Source: Collinsella tanakaei
GTDB taxonomy: Bacteria > Actinomycetota > Coriobacteriia > Coriobacteriales > Coriobacteriaceae
DNA length: 64,000 nucleotides
Direction: 5' to 3'
Assembly (NCBI RefSeq): GCF_016900375.1
Contig: NZ_JACJKB010000007.1
Location: 62,001 to 126,000 of the forward strand
The position numbers were made by a program, and so were the translations under genes. This document shows, one piece after another, positions 33,540 through 41,011 of this stretch. The notes below the pieces were generated by a model. It saw only the letters and a list, made by a program, of their open reading frames with translations. It made no database searches and was not told the DNA's origin. Position 1 is the first letter of the stretch. Each line of letters starts with the position of its first letter.

Positions 33540-34370
33540 CTAGGCAAGAACGCCCAGAGCGGAGAGGACGATGCCGCCGACGATGGCGATGACGAGCAGC
33601 CAGCCGGTCTTCACGCCGCGCTTGATGAGCCAGTACATGATGCCGGTGAGCGCCAGCGGGATCATCTGGGGCATGATGGAGTCGAGAATGTCCTGGATAA
33701 CCAAGGTGCCCTCGGAGAACGTCGCAGGCGTGGTGGCACCGATGAGAGTGGCGATCATGCCACCGACCGCCATAAGGCCCACGATGCCGCAGACATACAT
33801 GACCTTGTCCATCATGTTGCCGCTCTGCAGCTTCTGCAGGTACTGGTGGCCACCCTGGTAGCCGAGCTTGGCTGCGAACCAGGTGATGAGCACCGACGGA
33901 ATAATCGAGATCACCATGGCCAGGATGGGGCCGAGAATCGAGCCCTGCTGCGCAAGCTGAACGCCCAGACCAAAGGCGATAACGCGGATCGTACCCTGGA
34001 AGAAGGAGTCGCCGATACCGGAGAGCGGGCCCATGAGGGAGGTCTTGACCGCGTTGATGGAATCGGGATCGAGGCTTGCGGGGTCCTTGGCGTAGCTCTC
34101 CTCCATCGAGGCGGAAAGACCGAGAACGAAGGCGCTCGTCTGCGGGGTGCAGTTGTAGAACGCCATGTGGCGGCGGTAGGCCTCTTTCTTGCGCTCGAGC
34201 TGCTGGGGATCGGACTCATCCGGATAGCAGCGGTCGAGCGTGGGCACCATGCCGTAGAGGAAGCCCATATTCATCTGACGTTCGTAGTTCCAGGAATCCT
34301 GAATGGCCCAGGAACGCCAGAAGAACTGCCAGATCTTTTTGCGAAGCGAAACGTCTTTCGTGGTTGCCAC
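33540..34370 (-). CDS. PTS mannose/fructose/sorbose-family EIID
   Basis: A 276-residue membrane subunit. It begins VATTKDVSLRKKIWQFFWRS and has the EIID signatures QDSWNYERQMNMGFLYGMVP and SLMGPLSGIGDSFFQGTIR, followed by C-terminal helices. With EIIC it forms the sugar channel. The start is GTG with AAGGAGG 8 nt upstream. An alternative ATG at 34391 overlaps the EIIC stop codon, so translation is coupled in either case. Family firm; the sugar is inferred from the deglycase partner. Confidence 0.93.
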   Translation of the reverse strand: MATTKDVSLRKKIWQFFWRSWAIQDSWNYERQMNMGFLYGMVPTLDRCYPDESDPQQLERKKEAYRRHMAFYNCTPQTSAFVLGLSASMEESYAKDPASLDPDSINAVKTSLMGPLSGIGDSFFQGTIRVIAFGLGVQLAQQGSILGPILAMVISIIPSVLITWFAAKLGYQGGHQYLQKLQSGNMMDKVMYVCGIVGLMAVGGMIATLIGATTPATFSEGTLVIQDILDSIMPQMIPLALTGIMYWLIKRGVKTGWLLVIAIVGGIVLSALGVLA

Positions 34371-34383
34371 AGGTATCTCCTCC

Positions 34384-35184
34384 TTACTCATCGTCGTCTT
34401 CGAGCGGATCGTAATCAGGGCCGGCAGCGCCGGCAGTGGCAAGCTGGCCGCCCGCGAACTTGAAGCCCATGAGGATCAGGGCCAGGATGCCGCCGAAGAT
34501 GGACACGGCGATGACGGAGAGACCCAGGTAAGATGCGAGCATAAAGCCGAGGATGAGGAAGACCGTCATGCCCTTGTTGATCATCATGGAGAGCAGCAGG
34601 GCCAAGCCGTAGGCGGTGAGGATCTTGGAGGCGACATTCAGGCCGTTGGTGAGCCAATCGGGAATCATGTTGACCACAGCCTGGACCACGTCGGTGCCCG
34701 CGTAGACGGCGACGAAGATCGGCAGGAAGTACATGAGCGAGTACAGGACGGTGCCCCACACGATGTGCATGCGGTAGGCGCGCTTGAAATGGCCCTCCTC
34801 GATCGCGCCATCGGCGATGTGGCCGAGGAACACGATGATGGAGCGGAAGACGACGCCGAGCAGCTGGCCGAGCACGGCGACCGGGATGGCGATAGTCATG
34901 GCGGTCTCGGCCGAGGCGCCGGTTAAACAGGCGAACGCAGAGGCCACGATGCCGCCCAGCACCATGTCGGGCGGCACGGCGGCGCCGACGCTCACCAGAC
35001 CCATGCTGATGAGCTCGACGGCAGCGCCGACCGCGAGGCCGGTGGGCACATCGCCCAAGACCACACCGACGAGCGTGGCGCCGATCAGCGGCTGCTCGAA
35101 GTTCAAACGACCGAGCAGGCGCGAATCGAGCATGCAGAAGACGCCGACAAGGCCGACGAGGAACGCGCTAACGAGCGTATCCAT
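34384..35184 (-). CDS. PTS mannose/fructose/sorbose-family EIIC
   Basis: A 266-residue integral membrane permease subunit with about seven helices, starting MDTLVSAFLVGLVGVFCMLDSRLLGRLNFEQPL and containing GVVLGDVPTGLAVGAAVELISMGL, the usual EIIC-Man block. It ends with an acidic tail (DYDPLEDDDE). AAAGGAG precedes the ATG. It lies between EIIAB and EIID in the operon and transports the sugar derivative while EIIAB phosphorylates it. Confidence 0.94.
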   Translation of the reverse strand: MDTLVSAFLVGLVGVFCMLDSRLLGRLNFEQPLIGATLVGVVLGDVPTGLAVGAAVELISMGLVSVGAAVPPDMVLGGIVASAFACLTGASAETAMTIAIPVAVLGQLLGVVFRSIIVFLGHIADGAIEEGHFKRAYRMHIVWGTVLYSLMYFLPIFVAVYAGTDVVQAVVNMIPDWLTNGLNVASKILTAYGLALLLSMMINKGMTVFLILGFMLASYLGLSVIAVSIFGGILALILMGFKFAGGQLATAGAAGPDYDPLEDDDE

Positions 35185-35242
35185 ACCCTTCTCCTTTCAA
35201 GTAGTTGTATTGCCGTCCCCTTGGGGGATGAAGCCGAAGGTG

Positions 35243-36178
35243 CTAGAACGAGGTGATGTCCGTACGAGCCTGCGTGGGGGTCTGCTGCTCGTAGATCGTG
35301 ATGCCCATGTCGAGGAGCTTCTGCGCGTCGGCGCACTCGGCGGCATCCAGGAAGACCGAGGAGTCTTTGCCGCCCACGGCGTGCGCCCCGTCATGGTTCG
35401 CGGCGGCGCCGAAGTTGATGGTCGGGAACTTGTAGGACTGGCAGAACTCGAGCATCTCGTGGACGTTGCCGAAGATGAACATGACGTTCTCGCCGAGCGT
35501 GTTGAGCTTGTCCATCTTGGCGAGCGCGCGCTCGACCGTGAACACGTTCAGGCGCACACCGGAGGGCTTTGCGAGCCTGAGGGCGCCCTTCTTGACCTCG
35601 TCGGTGGCAGCGGCGTTATCGACGACGATGATGCGTTGGGCGCCCACGGAGTTCACCCACGAGAACACGACCTGGCCGTGCAGCAGGCGGTAGTCGAGGC
35701 GCACAAGCACGATGTTCGCGGGGCCGGCGCCAGCCGTCGCGGCGGCCTTCTTGCCCTTCTTCGCCGGCGCGGCGAGCGCGCGCTCCTGCTCCTCGGACAA
35801 GGCGCAATTGCGCATACCGGAGCGCGCCTCGGCGATGAGGGACTGAAGCGCGGCGCCCGTGACGGGCTCGGGGCTGATGGCGAGCGAGAGCACGAGCGGC
35901 ATGTTCATACCGCTGATGACGGTGATGCGCCCGTTCTTCTTCATGAGCTCGACCATCGAGTTGTTGACGCTGCTGCCCAGCATGTCGGTGCACACGTACA
36001 CCGCATCGTCGAGCGCGAAGCCGGCGATCAGCTTCTCCACGTCGTTGGTGATGGGCTCCTTGTCGTCGCGGGCCAAGGAAACCACGTGGACGTTGGACAC
36101 GTTGCCGAGAACCATCTCGAGCGTGTCGCGGGCTCCCGCTGCCAGCCCGCCGTGCGATGCCAGAATAATCTGATTCAT
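35243..36178 (-). CDS. PTS mannose-family EIIAB fusion
   Basis: A 311-residue cytoplasmic phosphotransferase with an N-terminal EIIA domain (IILASHGGLAAG, phospho-His10) and a C-terminal EIIB domain (IVLVRLDYRLLHGQVVFSWV, His in LHGQ), joined by an Ala/Lys-rich linker (ALAAPAKKGKKAAATAGAG). It passes phosphate from HPr to the incoming sugar. The EIIB motif reads DYRLLHGQ where most have DDRLIHGQ. The ATG at 36178 follows AAAGGAGG. It is the first gene of the operon, with operator-like repeats just upstream. Confidence 0.94.
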   Translation of the reverse strand: MNQIILASHGGLAAGARDTLEMVLGNVSNVHVVSLARDDKEPITNDVEKLIAGFALDDAVYVCTDMLGSSVNNSMVELMKKNGRITVISGMNMPLVLSLAISPEPVTGAALQSLIAEARSGMRNCALSEEQERALAAPAKKGKKAAATAGAGPANIVLVRLDYRLLHGQVVFSWVNSVGAQRIIVVDNAAATDEVKKGALRLAKPSGVRLNVFTVERALAKMDKLNTLGENVMFIFGNVHEMLEFCQSYKFPTINFGAAANHDGAHAVGGKDSSVFLDAAECADAQKLLDMGITIYEQQTPTQARTDITSF

Positions 36179-36191
36179 CACGCCTCCTTTA

Positions 36192-36234
36192 AGTCGTTAC
36201 GGTCATTATAGACGTCTTAGTCGTTACGTCTATA
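36192..36234. promoter_or_regulatory. Candidate operator of GntR regulator 1 upstream of PTS operon (site B)
   Basis: AGTCGTTAC occurs twice (36192 and 36219), and TATAGACGT-N10-ACGTCTATA (36207-36234) is a perfect 9-bp inverted repeat. The arrangement immediately before the EIIAB gene suits repression by GntR regulator 1. Confidence 0.55.
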
Positions 36235-36440
36235 GTGTGTTAGCCTACCAAAGTGTTTGCTGGCATTTTTCTCCGTTCACGGCTCGTAACCGACCGTTTA
36301 CCGCCGATGAGGGAATATTTCGGACGCATAAAGAGGTCATATCGGACCGGTAACAAACATGCCGAGACGCGTATGCATCCAACGGGATCGGCTAGGCGAG
36401 GGCTCGGATCCGCCACGCTCGGCGTGATGCGCACCGCGGC

Positions 36441-37481
36441 CTAGCGCGGCGCGAGCCACGCCTGCCAATCGGCGTCGTCGAGCAGGCGGCTGTAGGCGCA
36501 GGCCTTCTCGGCTCGCCACGCGCTCGCGTTGAAGCTCATCGCCTCGGACAGACGGCGCACGACTACCGAGGAACGCAGGGCGCGCACATCGACGTTCATG
36601 ACCGCGATCGAGAGCAGCACCAGGCAGATGCCCACCGCCTTGATGGGACCCATGGGCTCCGCGTAGACGCAGATACCGACCAGCACGGTCGCGACGGTCT
36701 CGAACGACGCGACGACCGGCACCTTCGACGCCTCGAGGCCGAGTGCGAGACCGCCCATATACAGGATGTAGGCGAGCGCCGTCGGGATGAGACCGAACCC
36801 CGCGAGCACGAGCAGGGCATGCGGGCTTGCGGATGCAGCGATATCGCCCCAGGGGTACGCAAGGACGCCCATGGCCACCCCACCGAAGATGAAGCCGTAC
36901 AGCGCGACCGCAAGGGAGTCCGCCCGTTCGGTCGCCATCTTGCTGAAGACCGCCAGCAGCGCCCCGAGCAGGCCCGCCACCACGCCGACTGCGATGCCGT
37001 ACGCGTTGAAACCAAGGCGCGACAGGTCTCCCTCCGTGGCCACGAACACGCATCCGGCCACGTTGAACATCACCGCGGCGACCTTGTTCGCCACGATGCG
37101 CTCGCGGTAGAGCACGCGCCCCAGCAGACAGCCGAAGACCGGAGAGGTGTAGAGCAGCACCGACGCCGTGGACATGCCCACGCAGCGCATCGACTCGTAG
37201 TACGCGCAGTTCGCACACGCCAGACCGAAGACACCCACCAGCACACAGCACGCAAGCGACTTCCCATCGATGCGAAAGGCCGCAAGCGGATCGCCCTTGG
37301 GGCCGCGCGCCCCGCGCACAAGCAGCACCGACACCATACACACCGCGCCCGCGAGCAAGCGCAGCGCCGCGATGCTCACCGACGTCATCCCCGCCGCAGA
37401 CAACTCGTTGACGAAGATGCCGATGCAGCCCCACATGAGCGCCGCTGCCAGGACCATGAGGTAACCCTTGTTCGCCCCCAT
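36441..37481 (-). CDS. EamA/DMT-family transporter
   Basis: A 346-residue membrane protein with ten helices in two EamA repeats (YLMVLAAALMWGCIGIFVNELS; GIAVGVVAGLLGALLAVFSKM). A ~55-residue soluble C-terminal tail (MSFNASAWRAEKACAYSRLLDDADW) is unusual for the family. The ATG at 37481 is preferred over an upstream in-frame GTG because AAAGGAGGG is then ~9 nt away. It lies between the two deglycase units with its own operator-like site, so it may export the amine released by the deglycases or import substrate. That is inference. Confidence 0.85.
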   Translation of the reverse strand: MGANKGYLMVLAAALMWGCIGIFVNELSAAGMTSVSIAALRLLAGAVCMVSVLLVRGARGPKGDPLAAFRIDGKSLACCVLVGVFGLACANCAYYESMRCVGMSTASVLLYTSPVFGCLLGRVLYRERIVANKVAAVMFNVAGCVFVATEGDLSRLGFNAYGIAVGVVAGLLGALLAVFSKMATERADSLAVALYGFIFGGVAMGVLAYPWGDIAASASPHALLVLAGFGLIPTALAYILYMGGLALGLEASKVPVVASFETVATVLVGICVYAEPMGPIKAVGICLVLLSIAVMNVDVRALRSSVVVRRLSEAMSFNASAWRAEKACAYSRLLDDADWQAWLAPR

Positions 37482-37506
37482 CTGATTCACCCCTCCTTTA
37501 GGTATG

Positions 37507-37528
37507 TATCGTTATAGTCGTTATATAC
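37507..37528. promoter_or_regulatory. Candidate GntR operator upstream of EamA gene (site C)
   Basis: TATCGTTATAGTCGTTATATACC contains AGTCGTTA (37516-37523), the motif found twice upstream of the PTS operon. It lies ~26 nt upstream of the EamA start. Confidence 0.45.
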
Positions 37529-37656
37529 CTTTTATGCGGCGTGAACAACACCTTCGTGTACGATGCGCACGGCGCGGGGGCTCTGGAGCATGCGGCGCGG
37601 GCACCCCGGCCCGCGCGCACCTGGGACTGAGAGGCCCGTCCTCTCGAAACTCCGCC

Positions 37657-38649
37657 TTAGTAGGCGACCTTCCACATATAGCGGCGGGTCATATAGTCCT
37701 TATGCGTCACCTTGGACAGCGCGCGCATGTACACGTTGTTTAGAATCGGCGAGAAGATCAGGTGGTTGAAGTACTCCGACACCGCATCGGGCATGTCGTT
37801 CAGGCCGAGCTCCTTGCCGTCGAGCACGTACACGCCCTCGCCACCGTACTGGTTGAGGAACGTCAGCGCGCGCTCGTCGGCCGGGCGGCAGCGCCCGACA
37901 CTCATGAGGATGAACACCGACGTGCGCTTGTCGAGCACCTCGAAGGGTCCGTGGAAGAAGTCGCAGCTGTTGGTGGTCACGGCGTCGATCTGGAGCATCT
38001 CCTGGATGTTGCAGATCGAGAACACGTAGGCGGCGCCGAATGCAGGGCCGCTCGCCATGACGTTGACGGTCGGCCGGCCGGCGTTGCGCTCCGCCCAGGC
38101 GGCAGCCAGCGGCTGACAGTAGTCGAAGGCGCGGCGGTAGATGGGATCGACCAAATCGAAGGCCGCCATGGCCTCGTCGTAGTGTTCGTAGCCCTCCACT
38201 TGCTGGACGAGCTCCATGGCGATCATCGTCACCACCGCGGAGTTCGTGCGGCCCATATCGCTCTCGTCGATGGCCAGGCTGTCGTAGCTCACGCGGTAGT
38301 CGCACACCTCGGTGAGATCGGACTCATCCACATAGACCGCGACGGTCACCGCGCCGCGCTCCTTGGCGACGCGCGCCGCCTCGATGGTCTCGGCGGTGCC
38401 GCGCATGGAGACCGCCACGGCAAGCGTGTTGGCGTCCACGTAGGAGGGCGTTGCATAGACGAACTCGTTGCTCGTATAGGCCGCCGATGCGATGGTACGC
38501 GCCTCGTGCTCCATGAAGTACTGGGCGGGGTAGTTACCGCCGTTCGATCCGCCCGCACCGATCCACACGACACGCGTGATGCCACCGATGTCCTTCTTGT
38601 CTGCAAGAATCGTAGTGATGAGTGCGCTAACTTGTTCCTTAGTTGTCAT
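37657..38649 (-). CDS. FrlB-like SIS-domain phosphosugar-amine deglycase 2
   Basis: A 330-residue SIS protein related to the one at 32430. It has the N-terminal WIGAGGSNGGNYPAQYFMEH and AVSMRGTAETIEAARVAKERG (first SIS) and MASGPAFGAAYVFSICNIQEMLQID (second). It ends RRYMWKVAY. Two deglycases beside one mannose-type PTS mirror GfrE/GfrF, where each handles a different glycated amine. It is a separate unit with its own divergent GntR regulator and operator repeats. AAAGGG precedes the ATG. Fructoselysine-6-phosphate is the best-guess substrate. Confidence 0.85.
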   Translation of the reverse strand: MTTKEQVSALITTILADKKDIGGITRVVWIGAGGSNGGNYPAQYFMEHEARTIASAAYTSNEFVYATPSYVDANTLAVAVSMRGTAETIEAARVAKERGAVTVAVYVDESDLTEVCDYRVSYDSLAIDESDMGRTNSAVVTMIAMELVQQVEGYEHYDEAMAAFDLVDPIYRRAFDYCQPLAAAWAERNAGRPTVNVMASGPAFGAAYVFSICNIQEMLQIDAVTTNSCDFFHGPFEVLDKRTSVFILMSVGRCRPADERALTFLNQYGGEGVYVLDGKELGLNDMPDAVSEYFNHLIFSPILNNVYMRALSKVTHKDYMTRRYMWKVAY

Positions 38650-38699
38650 TGTTTAGCCCTTTCTTTTGTGGATTCCGGCGGCATTAGCATACATGTTGA

Positions 38700-38713
38700 A
38701 TACAAGTTAGGCA
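38700..38713 (+). promoter_or_regulatory. GntR regulator 2 operator, site 1
   Basis: ATACAAGTTAGGCA, 51 nt upstream of deglycase 2. It matches the direct repeat at 38838 at 12 of 14 positions. Confidence 0.55.
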
Positions 38714-38837
38714 ATGACCAATTCGTATCCGTTTCAGGCTGGTCACGAGATTCAGCCGTTCTATAACCTTCTTCACCTGTTGTTTGCGTGCTAGACAAGG
38801 TAGACTGTCGATGCGATAATCGTTGTGAACAGGTTTG

Positions 38838-38851
38838 ATATAAGTTAGGTA
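38838..38851 (+). promoter_or_regulatory. GntR regulator 2 operator, site 2
   Basis: ATATAAGTTAGGTA, 10 nt upstream of the GntR regulator 2 start. Together with site 1 it brackets the divergent promoters, so the regulator probably controls itself and deglycase 2. It overlaps a TATAAG -10-like sequence. Confidence 0.55.
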
Positions 38852-38860
38852 CAGCACGCC

Positions 38861-39583
38861 ATGAACGTACGCGAAACCACAGCCAATCCGCTCTACGACG
38901 AGCTCGCTACCACCCTGCGCGAGAACATCCTCACGGGCGTCTATCCCCCTGGATCGAAAATCCCATCGGAATCGGAACTCATGGAAGACACCGGCCTTTC
39001 GCGCAGCACCGTCCGTCGCGCGCTCGAAGTGCTGGTCGAGGAGGGCTTGCTCGCCAAGAAGCGTGGACGGGGAGCCTTCGTGACGGGCGATCCCGTCGTC
39101 GATACCAAGCGCACCGCGTTCACGAGCTTTGCCGCCGAGATGGCCAAGCAGGGCCACGAGGTCGCAACGCGCACGGTCGATGCCGGACTCTCCGCTGCAA
39201 CCGACGGCGTCACCGCGTTCTTTGGGATTCCCGCCGATGAACAGCTCGTCAAAATCATGCGCCTGCGCTATGTCGACGGAGAGCCGTTTTGCCTTGAGAC
39301 CTCGTACTTCGGCACCGATCTTGCCGAGCTTATCGACACCGATCTCACCGGTTCGCTGCACAGGGCGCTCCGTGAGGTCTTCCACCGCGAGCCAGCCCGC
39401 GGCCATAAGACGTTCGAGGTCTGCTTCGCCACGCAGAACGAGGCGTTTCTTCTCGACGTGCCCAAGATGACGCCACTCATGCTCGTCACAGACTACGTCT
39501 GCGGTGCGGATGGTGCCCCGCTGTACGCATCCAAACGCGTCATGCGCACCGACCGCGCGAAGTACCGCGAGCCCATAGGCTGA
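38861..39583 (+). CDS. GntR/HutC-family regulator 2
   Basis: A 240-residue regulator with GntR winged helix (PLYDELATTLRENILTGVYPPGSKIPSESELMEDTGLSRSTVRRALEVL) and UTRA domain (RTAFTSFAAEMAKQGHEV to the C-terminus). It is divergent from deglycase 2, with a direct-repeat operator pair between them, so it probably senses a phosphosugar-amine. No strong ribosome-binding site precedes the ATG. The stop codon is 2 nt before a long palindromic repeat that probably ends transcription. Confidence 0.93.
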   Translation: MNVRETTANPLYDELATTLRENILTGVYPPGSKIPSESELMEDTGLSRSTVRRALEVLVEEGLLAKKRGRGAFVTGDPVVDTKRTAFTSFAAEMAKQGHEVATRTVDAGLSAATDGVTAFFGIPADEQLVKIMRLRYVDGEPFCLETSYFGTDLAELIDTDLTGSLHRALREVFHREPARGHKTFEVCFATQNEAFLLDVPKMTPLMLVTDYVCGADGAPLYASKRVMRTDRAKYREPIG

Positions 39584-39585
39584 CG

Positions 39586-39741
39586 GCTGGCACCTCTGGG
39601 GACGTAGCCGGGAGGCGCCACGCCGGGGATTTCGGATGGCAACTTCGCCGCAATGGCCGGCGTGGCGCCTCCCGGCTACGTCCCCAGAGGTGCCAGCGGG
39701 GCCGGCGGGCCTCCGAAAACATCTCCGTCCTGAAAGTGGAC
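39586..39741 (-). repeat. Long palindromic repeat, family I, copy 3
   Basis: The element is in reverse orientation. A 41-bp perfect hairpin (39586-39626 with 39657-39697, core CTCTGGGGACGTAGCCGGGAG) is followed by the flank complement CTCCGTCCTGAAAGTGGAC (39723-39741). The 30-nt loop resembles that of the 14.4-kb copy. It separates GntR 2 from the second YitT gene; a TATACT box (39763-39768) follows at 22 nt. Confidence 0.92.
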
Positions 39742-39806
39742 GCCCGGCGCCGCGGGCGGGGTTATACTGCACGGTCGGATATCCGCCCAACGGAAGGAAT
39801 CGCCCT

Positions 39807-40922
39807 ATGAGCGCGCCGCTCGAAGAATCTGGATTTGACCAGCTGAAGCGCTTGGGACGCTATGTATTCGTCCGACGGATCGTCACGCTGTGCGCCGTCA
39901 TCATGTCGGCGCTGCTGCAGGCGTTCGTCATCAGGGTCTTCGTCAACCCGGCCAACCTGCTGTCGGGCGGCTTCACCGGTCTGGCCATCCTCATCGACCG
40001 CATCACCCAGCTGTTCGGCGTGAGCTTCTCCACCTCGCTCGGCATGATCGCGCTGAACGTCCCCGTGGCATTGCTCGTGTGGCGCAGCATCAGCAGGCGC
40101 TTCGTCATCTTCTCGATGCTGCAGGTATTTCTTGCCAGTGCCTTCCTGCAGTTCTGCCCCTTCGAGCCGCTGCTCGACAACACCATCCTATGCGTGCTGT
40201 TCGGCGGCGTGCTCAACGGCATCGCCATCTCGCTTGCGCTCAAAAGCGGCGCCTCGACCGCCGGCACCGATTTCATCGCTCTCATGGTGTCCAACAAGAC
40301 GGGGCGCACCATCTGGCAATACGTGTTCGTGGGCAACTGCGTGATCCTGTGCATCTTCGGCGTGATCTTCGGCTGGGAGCACGCCGCCTACTCGATCATC
40401 TTCCAGTTCCTGTCCACCAAGACCATCGACTCGTTCTACCGCCGCTACGAACGCGTGACCCTTCAGATCGTCACCGCGCGCCCGCAGGAGGTGCTCACCG
40501 CGTACAACAGCGAGTTTCATCACGGCTCAACCTGCTTCGAGGCATATGGCGGCTATAGCGGCAAGCCGGTGACCTATATCGTGAGCGTCATCTCGTCCTA
40601 CGAATCGGATGACGTCATCCACCTGATTCGCCGCATCGACCCGCAGGCCGTGATCAACGTCTGCAAGTCGGAGAACTTCGTGGGCAATTTCCACCGTGCA
40701 CCGGCCGACGAACCCCTGCCCGCCGAGGTCGACGGCACGCCAGCGTCTGACCCTTTGCTGGGGCTTGCCGACAACCTGGCCGACGCCATCCGCTCCGGAT
40801 CGGAATACTCCGCCAGCAAGGCCGAGCGCGCCCAGCGCGGCATGCTCGGATCGTCAGATGAGTTCCGCCACGCCGCCGAAACCGCCATCGAGCATCTCGA
40901 TCACCGCGGCACGAAGGAATAA
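39807..40922 (+). CDS. YitT-family membrane protein, paralogue 2
   Basis: A 371-residue protein closely similar to the one at 29637: ALLQAFVIRVFVNPANLLSGGFTGLAILIDRIT, SLGMIALNVPVALLVWRS, KSGASTAGTDFIALMVSNKTG, then a DUF2179 domain (YERVTLQIVTARPQEVLTAY). It carries an extra ~60-residue C-terminal tail rich in Ser, Ala and Glu. GAAGGA precedes the ATG. It is followed at once by a family II hairpin and half of a family I palindrome. Role unknown, possibly solute transport. Confidence 0.9.
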   Translation: MSAPLEESGFDQLKRLGRYVFVRRIVTLCAVIMSALLQAFVIRVFVNPANLLSGGFTGLAILIDRITQLFGVSFSTSLGMIALNVPVALLVWRSISRRFVIFSMLQVFLASAFLQFCPFEPLLDNTILCVLFGGVLNGIAISLALKSGASTAGTDFIALMVSNKTGRTIWQYVFVGNCVILCIFGVIFGWEHAAYSIIFQFLSTKTIDSFYRRYERVTLQIVTARPQEVLTAYNSEFHHGSTCFEAYGGYSGKPVTYIVSVISSYESDDVIHLIRRIDPQAVINVCKSENFVGNFHRAPADEPLPAEVDGTPASDPLLGLADNLADAIRSGSEYSASKAERAQRGMLGSSDEFRHAAETAIEHLDHRGTKE

Positions 40923-40923
40923 C

Positions 40924-40954
40924 CGACAAGTTTGTACCTGGCACCAACTTGTCG
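40924..40954. repeat. Hairpin family II, copy 2
   Basis: CGACAAGTT and AACTTGTCG form a 9-bp stem, then a T.C mismatch, a GT/AC pair and the loop ACCTGGC. It lies 1 nt after the YitT stop codon and probably acts as a terminator. Confidence 0.75.
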
Positions 40955-40960
40955 CCGCTG

Positions 40961-41000
40961 GCGCCTCCCGGCTACGTCCCCAAAGGTGCCAGAGGGGCCG
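40961..41000 (-). repeat. Family I palindrome, half copy
   Basis: Only one arm (GCGCCTCCCGGCTACGTCCCCA and flanks) is present, just before the mfd stop codon. It pairs with no local partner and is probably a decayed copy. Confidence 0.7.
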
Positions 41001-41011
41001 CCTGGGGCGGG

